Shown piece after piece: positions 24,387 through 37,043 of a DNA stretch of 64,000 nucleotides. The stretch is from Macquaria australasica (Eukaryota > Chordata > Actinopteri > Centrarchiformes > Percichthyidae), in NCBI GenBank assembly GCA_005408345.1, contig SEMN01000177.1:765001-829000 (forward strand), written 5' to 3'. The stretch's first letter is position 1. Every line of letters begins with the position of its first letter. The notes under the pieces were generated by a model. The model saw nothing but the letters and a program-made list of their open reading frames with translations, ran no database searches and was not told the origin of the DNA. The position numbers were made by a program, and so were the translations under genes.

Positions 24387-26242
24387 GTTAGGCAAGGAAG
24401 CATAGTAGGGAAGTTTAACATAATTAAAACCCACAATATTTTGATTTAGATGTGACGACTTGAAAAAAAGTCTTTTGGGTAGTTAGCATTAACAGTGTTA
24501 GCCATTGTGGCTAAAAAGACAGATAAATGCTCATGTCTGGTAAACCAATGTCATGTAAGTGTCAATATTTTCAGTTTTACTTTGAAAGAAGTCTTCCTCA
24601 TATTTTACCTGACTGCTGAGAATAAGCTGACAGCTTGCCGTGGGTTGATTGTTGTGGAGACAATAGAAAGTTTGAGAGATTTTAATCTGAAATGTTTCAT
24701 TTTAAAATGATGCCATATAATGGGAACAATAATCCTGCATTTCATCTGTCCTCATTCCACTTTTAGAAATGTAAATGTTTCCTGTGGAAAAGGTCTTCAA
24801 AGCTACACCAAGATATGTTTTATTAATGTCAACTTTCACTGACACTTGAGGCTCCTACTTCCATTATGATTCAGATCAAGTCAGCACTGAGTTTCTTTTC
24901 TCTTGAGCTGCATAGAAAAAATAACATAGAGTCTGAAGTCAACATGGTGTTTATTTTATACAGTCTAACCTGCGCATAATGATCATTGATTTGTGCATAC
25001 TGCTTCTTTTTTTTCCACCACTGGGAATACTGCACAATAAATCTCTGAAAAATCAAAGGGTTTCTTTATTGAATAGAATATATTTCTCTTAGGCAAGCAG
25101 TCTTTCGTTATAATGTCTTTAAGTCATTTAACTCTGGAGAATTTTGATTCCTTCTGCCCCCTCTGAGCTTCAGCCAAAAACAATGTGCCTTCCCAAATAT
25201 AGATATACCCACTTTTCTATTGCATGCTCCAGCAAAAATTGCTGCACTTTTTCTCTCCCCAAGAGGAACTGATTGAAAACTCAAAAACTCATAGGCTGCA
25301 AGAAATACCTTTATACAGTAGTAGTATTTTGTTGAGTCTTGAGAAACAGGTGTCTATCTGTTTGTCTGTCTGTCCTTTTCCCTCCTCATCCTTTTTAGTT
25401 ACTGAACTTTATTTTCTCAATTCGCTCTCTTTCCCCTGTTGCCTTCACAGTCTTCCTCTGCCTCTCGTTATATTTACTTTCTAAAGTTATGTTTAGAGTA
25501 AACGCAAGCGGTGTTTTAGAGGTAGCAGGATGCATAAGAGTCAATCAAAACACACAAAAAGAATGCAAAAAGACACACGTGACTTGACTTGATTATGCAT
25601 ATTAACACAAGGACACGTCTGTGCGAGCTGAAAATGTTTTAGAGAAAAATCTTTGGTTATCCCAAAGCTGGATGACTTCCTGCTTTCCTTAACGTACAGA
25701 GACAAAAAGAAAAATGAGAGCTTTGTGGATAAAAGTAAGAACAACTACTGGATTTCCTAGTTGTGGATATTTAAGATTAATCAATCAATAGTCTGAGCTG
25801 GCACATAAACACACACAGAGGCACACTCATCTCTGGGTTGGTGCGTGACTTGCTAGCTAGCGAACAGCTACTGTACAGCGATGCCTGATTGTTAATGCAT
25901 TGGTTGTTTGTAGAGATTAAACACGGACTGCAATAATATTTAAATACAGCATTCAAGGTGAAAACCTGCTTCATGTTCGGTCTGAACGTACCTTCATGCC
26001 ACTTTATGCTCTTGCTCTCCTCATCTTCTCTATATCTCTTCCTGTCTCCCCTCTCTCTTGAGCCCCCCCCCCTCTGTCTCTGACTTCCTTTCTGAACTTA
26101 ATCTATTCACTGTATTTTCTTGCATCTGTCACTTTGACTCTCCCTTCTTCACCTGTTCTTTTCATCTCCCCCCCACTTTCATGACGTCCCCCTTACTACT
26201 TTTCCTTCTTTGCCTCTCATCTCTGTCAGGAATCTCTTCCTT

Positions 26243-26246
<4 letters not shown>

Positions 26247-26288
<42 letters not shown>
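26247..26288. repeat. (CT)n microsatellite
   Basis: About 20 CT units. Confidence 0.95.
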
Positions 26289-26291
<3 letters not shown>

Positions 26292-26517
26292 CACATGCAC
26301 AAACTCACCCCAAAGCCCTCTTCCCATTCACTAATGTGTACCGGTGTTCAGGTGAATGAGAATCATTACACAGGCTGGCAGTCTTTGCCAGGAGGTGTTA
26401 CTACGCACACACACACACCCTTCACCCACTGTTACACCTCCAAGCGTCGCTGGCATAATCAGTATCCCCTCCTGCATCATGTTGCTTCTCATTACAGCGG
26501 AGGTTATGTGTATGGTC

Positions 26518-26566
<49 letters not shown>
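26518..26566. repeat. Compound microsatellite (TG)n(AG)n
   Basis: TG units followed directly by AG units; a further TG run lies at 26665-26702. Confidence 0.95.
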
Positions 26567-26569
<3 letters not shown>

Positions 26570-27446
26570 ATGAGAGGGTAAAGGCATCTTGTTTCTGTGA
26601 GTGTGTACGTGTTTCTGTGTGAAACAAACAAAGCAATGAAGGAAGATTTTGAAAACAAGCACAACTGTGTGTGTGTGTGTGTGCGTGTGTGTGTGTGTGT
26701 GTAGCTTCATATGCAGCTGACTCCCTTACTCCTCTCTTATCCTCTCTGGCAACAATTCTCAACACGTCTGCCGAGCTGCTCTGAAGTCAGAACGCCAACA
26801 ACTCCTCTGAAGTGTTTGACCAAAGAACCACAACAAATATTAGCATCCCCCAAGCTGTCACACACACACACACACACACAAACGCTTACACAAATAAACA
26901 CCCATTCTGTACCCACATGGTAGCACATACAAATTCAGTGAATAAGAAAGTCCTATACCTGCAGTCTACATGCACACACACATATACACATTCTACACTC
27001 AGGCTTGTACAGATCACAGCAGTCTAGTTTGCGCTTGATTGCCTGAAGCAGTGCAGCAACATTATTCCACCCGCAGACCTACAGTAAGAAGAATTTGTGA
27101 TATATTTTTTGGGGGGGGTTTTTTGTGGAAACTTCTACTTAGGTTTCTCTTTTCTCATGGCAAGCATTTTGCAAATGCACATTCTAATTTTAAAATACAT
27201 CTGTATTGCTAAATATAAGAAAGAAATGAAGAGTATACTCTAAAACAGATGGTACTTTATTGTGAGACCTAAACAGCTTAAGTAAATTTAGTGTGCATAA
27301 TTACTTTTATTTTCTAGCCAGTAAGGATTTTCTGAAAGTGGTGACAAAGTATTATATAGATTGTTTAATTATATAAAGGTATCAATACATAGAAGAATTT
27401 TTAGCCAAATGTATTCATTTTGGAGAATGACCTCTTTCAAGGTGCA

Positions 27447-27650
27447 ATATTATATACACATGGAACAAAGTATGTGGACACGGGAAACATTACACCCATA
27501 TATGATAGTTGGAACCTGGCTGCAGGGATTTGCTGGACCTAGCTGTGTGCACAGGGAATTGTCAACATGTAGAAAGAAAAGGTCTTTCTCAAAGTGTTGC
27601 CACAAAGTTGAAAGTACCCTGTTGTCTAAAATATCATTGTATGCGTCAGG
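27447..27650 (-). pseudogene. Short deleted copy of the Tc1-like remnant family
   Basis: It shares AAAGTATGTGGACA, ATTACACCCATAT, TGTGTGCACAGGG and TGTTGCCACAAAGTTG with the Tc1-like repeat family seen at 59078. Most of the internal region is deleted. The plus-strand open frame across it (27361-27882) is fortuitous. Confidence 0.55.
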
Positions 27651-30296
27651 GGTTTCATTTTTCTTCTCTTATGTTGATTCCTCTACTTTGAATAGAAATC
27701 CTGGTTGCTATTGTGTAAAAACAATAAATAAAACGAGAAACAAACAGGAAGAAAAGGATTCTCAAGGAAAGACTGATTGCGTTTGCCAGCCCCCCCACCA
27801 CCAGATGATGAAATGGTTTCTGTTGCAGCTCCCAGCAGGAGGGCCGCACACAGATAATGGTGATAATGACGCTGATTTTTAACGCCAGCCTCCATATTAT
27901 TGATATTGTTGACAGTGATTGCTGTTAATCATCATTCCTCTTCAGAAGCAGGTGGGGGGTAACAAAGACACAGTAATAACAGTACATGCAGAACTTTGAT
28001 GCTGATTTTTAACAATTGTTATTTATCGACAAAAGAAGCGTTAGGTGGTGGAGGGAGATGATGAAGTAATGATTTTAAAGATGACTGTATTTTTAATTAG
28101 AAGGTGGAGGATTGTGAGTGATTATAGTTCATCTTTCTAAAACTTCAGGGGGTTGACAATTGGATATTCTTTCATAGCTGGTAATGACAGGCTGTGATTA
28201 TTAACAGTGTGCGATAATTGATTGTTGATGAATTAATCAGAGTTAATGAGATATACTGCTGTCTAGACATTTATAAGATACCCATTGAAGAATGTCTTTT
28301 TTTAGACACCCATCCAGTTTGACTTGACCTCTGTCAGAGCATATAACCTTCCCCTAAACTCCCGCTAACAAGGCAGTAAAGTGGATCATCAGGCTGCAGT
28401 TATGACAGTTTCATTTCAGATTTCTGCATTTTAACCAGGAAGATGACATGCAGGAACAAGCTGAGCTCGGCTCAACTAATTCACGTCTCATATACCTAAT
28501 GAGTCACTGTGTGCTATCACAGCACCACTTATATGCAGATAGCTTTTCCTTCTCTGTCTGGCTTGTGAATGGCCGGCTGCAGGCGAACACTTGCTGCCAT
28601 TCGACTGAAGAGAGGATGTTCCGCGGACAATCAGATATGGGACACTAATGAGAAGAGTGTCAGCTGGTCAGCGAAACAAGATGGTTTGCTGTAAGAAGGG
28701 CTAACAGGATATAATTCTTATGACCACAAGCTCATTAGGTGCTGAAGTGTTTCAGCCATAAATTAAAAAAAAAAAAAACCCCACAAAAAACGGATCATTC
28801 CTAATTTATTTCCTTTTTTTTTTTTTTGTAAATGTGGTTGGAGTTAACTACATGGAGCTCAGAAGCTTTGATATTGGACATACAGACAGGTAACACCTGT
28901 GTAGGTGAACATGCAGAGGTCTGAAAACGTTTCTGCCTTGGTATCTTCAAGATGACTCTTATTCATATCCTGTGTGATGGTAAAGGGAGGAGGAGATCAT
29001 GGGTAAAGAGCGGAGGTAGCTGAAGATGCAGGAGAGAGTGTGCTGCTTGTGAGAGAAGCGAGGTCTAATGCTACAGGGTTACGAATGTTGTACAGATTGT
29101 GAAGTCCTCTGAGACTAATGTGTGAGTTTGTGTTATAAGAATTAAACTGACTTATTTTGAAGAAAAAAAAAAAAGTCCACATGCATTGACACTGACATGC
29201 AAACTGGGACCATATTTGAGTTTTGGCTGTCATTTGTTCTTGAGTGTGCATGTCTTCAATTGGATAGGCATTAGTGAAATTTTAGTGCTAAATTTTAAAC
29301 CATAATCCTTGTAGAATTTATTAAAGAAAGTATTTGAGATTATTTGTGTTATAACATTCCTGTCAGCTGTGATTTACTGGATCTGTGATCTCTATTTATG
29401 GTGTTTGCCATCTACTTGGTTTAAACAAAAGAGAAATATTCACAGCTATATTATTTGTTGCTTGCATCAGTATTGCTGCATTAACTTAATACCATTTGAC
29501 ATAGATAAATCACATTGCCATACATAGTATAGTGCCCAAGTAAAGAGCAGGTTTGAAGTTGCAGTTGTTGAATTCCTTTCGGTTTTTGAAAGAGAGCTGT
29601 TTGTTGGAATGAGTAAGTAAAAGCTTCTTTAAGTAGAAATTGAACTGTTGCAGCACTATATACCACCAGCGTCTAAAGGGTTAATGGTGATATCATAGTA
29701 AAATTCAAGATGCTGTTTTTTTGTCTCTCTTGGACAAAATGGATGCCAGACACGTGTTTTCATTTTGCACATTAGTATAAACCCAGTTTAGTTCTATGCC
29801 ACACTGATTTAGTTCTGCTGCGTAACTTTGAAGTGTAAAAATGCCGCTGCTCTTTCTTCACTAAACCTTTCTTTCCTTCTCCCTCTCGTTCCTCTCCCCC
29901 TCTCTCTCTCTTTTACCCCTAACAGCCTTCAAACAGCTGGAAACAGCATCTTGAGGTGTGTGTGTTTGTGTGTACCAGTGTGTGTGTGTGTGTGTGTGTA
30001 AGTCAACAACATTCTGAGTTGTTTGACACATCAGCTGCAGGGAGCTCTGGTCTTAATAGGCTATTACACACTATAATACCCTCCAACAGACAAACGCACA
30101 CACACACACACACATGCATAGTTGCTGACACTGTAGCACACACATCACTTGAACATTGAAACACTACTGGAATCCTTTCCAAAATGCACACACACAAACC
30201 TTTCAACACACATCCTAAAGATGTTCCAGAACATACGAGCGTACAGGGAAGTGAAGAAAGACACACTTTAACACACTTACACACTACTCAGTCCTG

Positions 30297-30297
<1 letters not shown>

Positions 30298-30332
<35 letters not shown>
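30298..30332. repeat. (CA)n microsatellite
   Basis: About 17 CA units, in a CA/TG-rich zone from 29955. Confidence 0.95.
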
Positions 30333-30335
<3 letters not shown>

Positions 30336-30698
30336 ACACTCAATCACACATGCTATTAAATTCCCTAATGCCTTGAGCCGGGCTGACAGCGGAGTGTATG
30401 CCGTGAGTGAGTTGAGCTCCATAGGGAGCTAACTGATTAAGTATATCTGTGACAGACACAATCCCTGCTTAGTGGCTACTGAAAAAGGAGGCGAGAAGAG
30501 CAGGAGGAGGAGGAGAAGAGAGCAGATGAGAGGGAAGGAGAGGACAGAAGAGTAAAACATCTTGTTCAGCACTTTCAGCTTGCTACTGTGAGCGTTTTTT
30601 TTTCCTTCTCTGTAAAATACCACCTCCGTCTGCTTATGTGGACATTTAAAAGGGTTGTGTCTGTTTACAGCGGTGTGGTTGATAAGTAAAGTGTCATG

Positions 30699-31419
30699 TT
30701 AAAGCTGGAGTGCGGAACATTTGTCTCCCCCTTCTGGCAGAGAGAGTAATTGCACAAACACTGTCGATGTGCGCTCATGACGTCTGCCTACAGGGGAGCT
30801 CGCTCAAATTTCCACAGTTCCAAGACAATAATCCATTATTTAGGTAGACCAACCGATCCAAGAGCAGTAAGGCCACATCCTGTCTGCCCTCAGTCCCTGC
30901 TCTTCTTTCCAACGAGGAAAAGCTACACCAATGGTTATCTGTGTTTGTCCTCGCCATCGGTCTCTTTATCTTTTTGACTGTAATCCTTCCTCTGAATGCC
31001 AAGTTTCTTTTTTATCTGGAGCATTAGAAACTTTTCCTGGACGCTTCTTAGGTTTTTCCTCCATAGTCCTAGTTGTTGCAGCCTACTCCATCGCTTCGGT
31101 CGCTCCCCTCAGCTCTGGCAAACCAGAGCCATGTAGAGAGAACTACCTGAAGACTACATGAATCATGTGATGATCAAGCATTTTGAACTTCTGTTGACGC
31201 GACTCTCTCTCTTCATGGCTCTGTGGCAAACCAATCCTTGCTGGTTGACTACCAGTGCGCCAACGCAGGAAGGTCACCACAGACACCAGATTTAAAAACT
31301 CCGGTATACTGTGAAATACAGAAAGATTTACCTGGCAGTGATAAGCTTAATCAGCATTGTGTGAACTTGAATGTAACGGATGTTCATTTATATGTAAAAG
31401 TCCCACACTCAAGCTTTAA
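30699..31419. mobile_element. TTAA-flanked MITE (piggyBac-like), 721 bp
   Basis: The left end TTAAAGCTGGAGTGCGGAAC and inverted right end TTAAAGCTTGAGTGTGGGAC match at 16 of 20 positions by eye and start with TTAA on both sides. The first bases resemble those of the element at 10613, which suggests one group. Open frames inside show no transposase similarity that I recognise. Confidence 0.65.
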
Positions 31420-33106
31420 GGTGCTAGATTGTATTTTAAACCTTTGCTCCTTGTGTTTCTGTCCATGTGAGTGCAATCATTTGTACTTTAATGAAATGCA
31501 GCTACCACCAAATGCCTCTGAGCATCTGGCTAATGCCTTGTTAAACACTTGAGTGACAAGCAATGAAGGCAACGACATTGTGTCTCATTTCCTAGATCAC
31601 TGAATGCTGATGATCCCTCAACCTCCATCACCATCACAGGAAATAAAAGAAGAATCAAAGGGAGAGGGGATATCATTTAGAAAGGGGGTGTGTGAAACAG
31701 CATTTTAGTAGCAGAAATCTCTCATCATGCACCTAGTCTGCATTAGTGCCACTGTATGATATTGTATTATCTACCCTAGTCTCTCTCCAGCATTGTAAAA
31801 TAAAACCTAATGGGCACACTGAAGCATTAAATTCTTCTCTCTCCAACAGCAAGCTCTGTTACACTTTCTTGCTCTTTTCAGGCAGCTGGAAAGACAATGG
31901 AATATAAAAGAGGCAGTAAGTAGAGGTTTTAACTGCCTCATAGCTCGAATGACCATAATATATCTGCAGGAGGTTGATAAGGTTTTTTGTTCAATATCAA
32001 TGACCCAGCAATTACTTTGTCCAGTGCTCTTGAAAACAAAATCTAAGCCACAAGAGTTTCAGTCACATTACTTTTTAGCTGCCATGTGCTTTTCTCAAAC
32101 TACAAAGGCTTTGTCATACTGCTATTTAGTATAGTTTTCATTAGACTTTTCATCCTACCTTTCATAACAAATTCTAACTGTATCAAATAAGCAACAGAAT
32201 TTCATTGTGGTTAAATCATGCCTGGTGAAAATACTCATATTCAGGGTAAGGGGAGAAAAATGTCAAACATCCACTAGTTACATACACCAAAAATGTCCTC
32301 TTGTGGGAATAAAAATAACATTCCCAGAAAAAAAAGGGAAGTAAAAGCTGCAAAGAGGCAGAGATTTGTAGGAGAAGCAAAAAACCTTGCTAGTCTCTAA
32401 TACATAGTTCAGTAAAGGTCATAGATCATTTAAATTTCCAAATATGATCTCAGCTGGGCCATTCGGGGGAAGAAGAATTTAATTAGTATTGTTTTCAGTG
32501 GAGGATTTCACCATTATATAATCTAAGTCCTTCTTAAATGTCTTTTTGCCTCATCAAGCGAGAACAATCTGGGGTAGACGCTGGCCTTAAAGCAATAAAA
32601 GGGCAGTATATTCATGGAACTGTAGCATAATGACTCCATAGATTATCTCCTGCTCCAATTAAGATATTTCAGTATATTATGTGGGTCTTCTTTTTGGTGA
32701 TATGTAATATAAAACCTCATCATGACCTTTGATCTTCAAAAGCTACCAACACAGCTGCTCCTGTTTGCTGTTGTGGTACAACAGCAGTCAATAGGCACTG
32801 GTGACTTATTTTATATTCTGTGCAGCGGCTGTGTGTGCAGGCTCTCAGTACATACAATCTGATCTGATGTCTCCAAATTACAGCTTTCTGCTGCATTCGG
32901 CTGCCCCTGCGAATCTCTCCAAGATAAAAACACACAAGACTATTTTGTTTGGCCTTTTCTGGACCCCTCAAGTTAACAAGTTCTCCCCAACAAAACTTTT
33001 ACAGTGGCTTGCGGGGTAATGACAAGACTTGGGAGAGAAGAGGATAGGAAAAAAAAAAGATGAGACACAGAGAGAGAAGATGGAACCAAACTAAAAGCAG
33101 AGAGTA

Positions 33107-33165
33107 GAGAGGAGAGGAGAGGAGAGGAGAGGAGAGGAGAGGAGAGGAGAGGAGAGGAGAGGAGG
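33107..33165. repeat. (GGAGA)n pentanucleotide repeat
   Basis: About 11 GGAGA units, the reverse complement of the repeat at 3458, inside a purine-rich stretch. Confidence 0.95.
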
Positions 33166-33559
33166 GAGTTGCAAGGTTATAAGGAGAGGGAGACTCAGCA
33201 GAGGAGTGGAGCTCATTAATGAGTAATGGGTTCGTGACCCTTCGCCCTTGGACACCACAGCTTCTGATGACTTTGTTGTTACTCCAGTACTGCAGATGCC
33301 AATATGAGCCTGAGTGCACACATCTACTCAATATATCTATATCCAGATCTAGGATCTAGATCTAGATCTAGGAGACAGAGTTGAACAAATACATGATTCA
33401 AGTATATTGATCCAGATCTGGCTACTGGGAATCTGGCAACCACATACAGTATCTATGGAGTTAAGACTATGATTATGTTACATTAGTTTTAGGTTTATAT
33501 TTAGATTTGAATTGAGGGATACATTTGTAACATCAGGCTTAAGTGTTACAAACCTGTGT

Positions 33560-33790
33560 CAAGTCAAGTAAATTTTATTTGTACAGCCCAATATCACAAA
33601 TCACAAATTTGCCTCAAGGGGCTTTACAAAAAAAATGGAAGAAACCTCAGGAAGAGCAACAGAGAAGGGATCCCTCTCCCAGGACAGACAGACATGTAAT
33701 AGAGGTCATGTGTACAGAATAGATCAACATAACACATTTACAGTATGGACAATCATGATGACAAAGTCATAAATAGATCGTAACGTGTAT
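33560..33790 (+). repeat. Dispersed teleost repeat, family R1, internally deleted copy
   Basis: It contains TTTTATTTGTACAGCCCAAT, TTTGCCTCAAGGGGCTTTAC, GGAAGAAACCTCAGGAAGAG and AGAGAAGGGATCC in the same order as 53345-53935 but lacks the middle part present there. I recognise the motif order as a common fish intron repeat; its class is not evident here. Confidence 0.65.
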
Positions 33791-33886
33791 TTGAGGTTTT
33801 GGTTGGTTACATTTAACACCAAAATCATTCTTAAACAAAACACTAATTAAAAGATATCTTCTGTTTCTCATGCTCACACTCTTTCA

Positions 33887-33923
<37 letters not shown>

Positions 33924-34949
33924 ACTGTCATCCTCTTCAAACCTGTGGCCTGTGTCCAGATCTGCAGTGTTTGCAAGCCAGTAACTCCTGCCATCTTAGC
34001 CCAATTAGAAGCTCCCCTCCCTGGGCAGAGAGAAGTGGAAAGGGCCCCTCCCTCCCTCCAGCCTCATATCTGTGGCTCTCGTGTTATGACAGCCTGACAC
34101 TAGCCCTGTGTAATTACTGCTGTCTGAAGGAGCGAGACAGTATGGGGCAAGAGAGAGGGAGAGGAGGAGAAAAAGGTAAATGAAGGAATACAATGGAGGG
34201 AAAGAACTTAGGCGAAGGGGAGGCAGGCAGGGACAGTAGACAGAATCAGCCGAGAAAAGGAGGAAGAAAAGAAATTTGAGGAAAAAGAGGCGAGATGAGA
34301 CAGACAAAGAGAAGAAGAAGTGGTGGAAGTTAGAAGAAGAGAGGGGGAGAGAAAGTGCAGAACGCTGGCAGACTACCCCCTGTTGTGTTTGTTTTTACAT
34401 GCAGGGGATGTGTGTGTGTGTGTGTGTGTCTGTGAGAGAGAGATGGTTTGTGTGTGTGAGAGTTGTGATTAAGAGTGTGGGTGAGCTGATAGCTGATGAC
34501 AGTATCTTGTATCAGCAGAGTGGAGTCATGCTGCCATCATTGTTGCCGCTCAGCCAGAGCTGGAAAATTACTCTGATAGAAGCTGCACAAATAATTCTCC
34601 TCAAGGTGATCCTAGAGATGATAATCAAGGAGGGGATTCGTTGCAAGACTCTGTATTATATGCAGCTATTCTGTATTAACGATTGATGTTCAGTGATATT
34701 ATTCAGTGCCAGTGGAGCAAGTTAGCAAAAAGTGAGGATGTAGAGATGGTCCTGGTGGATGGGCCAGTAAATTATTTACTGCAACACCAGCATTGCAGGC
34801 TTGTGTCTCATACTTATAGTGAGATTACTTTTCTGGGGTAACTCCTGGGAAAGCAATTGAACGAGGCATGTCTCAGGGTGCCATGCTTCAGGGTTGCCCC
34901 AGAGGGGAGCCGCTTAAGGACCCCACACGAGCGGTGGCGCCCAACTACG

Positions 34950-35200
34950 TGGAAGCGCTACCCTTGGCCTGGCGCATGTCAGACTACACAATACGTCTTT
35001 AACTTGGTCCTTATGACACACCTGAAAATTCCTGTTGTGATTTGGCCAAGACTACCGGTTGAACCCCAAACAATCCCGACAAATCAGCTTTGTTATTTCA
35101 TGACTCAGTGATTGGAAAGGAGGGGCCAGAGACAGACTTCGGCATTAGGAGTGTCAACAGTCGTGGCGTTGGAAGCATCACACAGAACGTCATAGACATC
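34950..35200. repeat. Dispersed repeat, family R3, copy 1
   Basis: It shares CATGTCAGACTACAC and a stretch like GGGxCAGAGACAGACTTC then TGTCAACA with 61165-61320. GC content is higher than in the flanks. Class unknown. Confidence 0.45.
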
Positions 35201-35385
35201 TTAACAATGGGCGAAAGATGGGGGAAAAAAAAGTCTGACATGGAAGTCTTTCTTGGGTTCGCATAAGGTGTCTTAGATGCAGAATTGGTTGCCTTGCACA
35301 ATGACACCATACAACCCTGGAATAAGTGTTCCCATGTTACGTTAAGTCAAAATATGGAAAATGCCATCGAAAAAAGTCTAAACAC

Positions 35386-35624
35386 AAGGTCCACTTACTA
35401 GCTTTCTCCGGAGCTTTAAAGCACATCTTATGGTCTTCAGCAGTCGATAGAATTTGCTCAGTTGTCATGTAGATAGTTTAGTTTAATGTTCATTCATTCT
35501 TGACCTTGGAAGTTGTTTTACCATAATAATAATCATCATCATCAACATCATCTTAATTCTAGGTCCACTTTTACCTTTTTTCGGATCTTTCAACTGCATC
35601 TCAAGGTCTTCATCAGAGCTATAG
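35386..35624. repeat. Two-copy direct repeat around AGGTCCACTT...GGTCTTCAGCAG
   Basis: The segments at 35386-35450 and 35560-35624 align over about 65 bp (AGGTCCACTT, then CGGA, CTTT, CATCT, GGTCTTCA). Two tandem units 174 bp apart, perhaps the tail of an old element. Confidence 0.5.
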
Positions 35625-36887
35625 TATATTCAGATGTGTTCCAAAGGATCTTGCTTCTTTAAATTAGGGTTCAAAGTAAGCTTATCTGCAATTTTCTGCT
35701 ACTTCTGATTATTTTTACTCAACTGGAAGCCTCATTTTGTGCCAGCCATGAATAGAAAATTTACATCTCTATTCTAAGATATTCACCATAACAAAAAAAT
35801 GTTAACGCCTACTTGACAAAATGATTGCCCCCAAGCCCCCACTATAAACAGAGAGGAAATGGGTTACAATTGAAGGTATGAGTCATCGAACGCACAGTAG
35901 ATCTGCTCACATAAAAGCTCTGTTTTCAAGGCAGAATGTCTTTTTGAGACAAATGAATTAGAGCTTTGATTCAAATTGGGTACAAAAAAATATCCTGCCT
36001 GTACAAAATGATTTTTTCAGCTTTATTGTAGTTGTGACGCAATAGGCCCCGCAGTTGCATATAAACACTCATACAGGGTATAATTAGCTTTTGAAATACC
36101 AACTTGTGAATTTCAGGAGGTAAAATTCTTCAAAAGCAGAAATCTGAAGTGTTGGAGCAAAAATGTTGATCTCATTCTCTAACACAGTTCAGAAGTCTTC
36201 CCTGCAGCTAACAGACTAGCTTACAAGCTAACCGTAGCCAGCTCACTGTGCTCTTGCTTTAAGCGCTCCACCCCGCTGTAGCTGTGCATCAATCAGTAAA
36301 GTCATATGCATTAGCATTTCAATGACTTCAAAGAAACACAGAGGTGATCCCTTTTTTATTTTCCCCCTCTGTTGCCAGCTTCTTTCTTCCCATCCCCGTT
36401 TTCTCCCAGCCCCTATTCTCTTTTTTACCTCATCTGATCTTATACTTGCCAACTTCTGCTCCACCTCTTCTTTTTACCTCTCTCATACTCCCCTCTTCTT
36501 GTTTTCTTCACATCATCTCCTATTCACTCTGCTGTTGACATCACTCTCCTTTTTTTCCCCAAAAAATAAAAATGTTAAAGAATCAGAGAATGAGAGAGAA
36601 AAATACAGATAATCAGACTAAATTATTTCTGCTTCATCTGCAATTACCTGCTGTTGCCACGTTACGACTAAACAAAATCACTGCCTGCCATTAGCCATAA
36701 TCACCCCCATATGTGTCCTAATACTATAGAGCACAGAACAAAATAATTGACATACAAAGGGGAAAGGGGAAAAAAGCAGGTTTAGTCTTGATTTTGACAA
36801 TGGCTCACACCACTGAGCCATGGTTGGCTCATAGATATCATCCGATATTTAAAGCAGGTCATTTACAGTATTTTTTTTTATTTCATG

Positions 36888-37043
36888 TGGATTGTGGGAG
36901 GAAGCTGGAGTACCCGAAGAAAACCCATGCAGGCACAGGGAGAACATGCAAACTCCACACAGAAAGGCCCCGGTTGGTGGGTTCTAACCCAGAACCCTCT
37001 TGCTGTGAGGCGACAGTGCTAACCACTGCACCACCATGCCGCT
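36888..37043 (-). mobile_element. tRNA-derived SINE, minus strand
   Basis: On the minus strand the element begins GCGGCATGGTGGTGCAGTGG (A-box like) and continues with TTAGCACTGTCGCCTCACAG and GGGTTAGAACCC (B-box like, one change), then TGTGTGGAGTTTGCATGTTC. This order is that of the tRNA-derived head and central part of DANA/HAmo-type fish SINEs. The tail is truncated. Confidence 0.7.

Noticed and set aside
27361..27882. 173-residue open frame on the plus strand
   Set aside because: It runs antisense through a Tc1-like remnant and shows no recognisable family.
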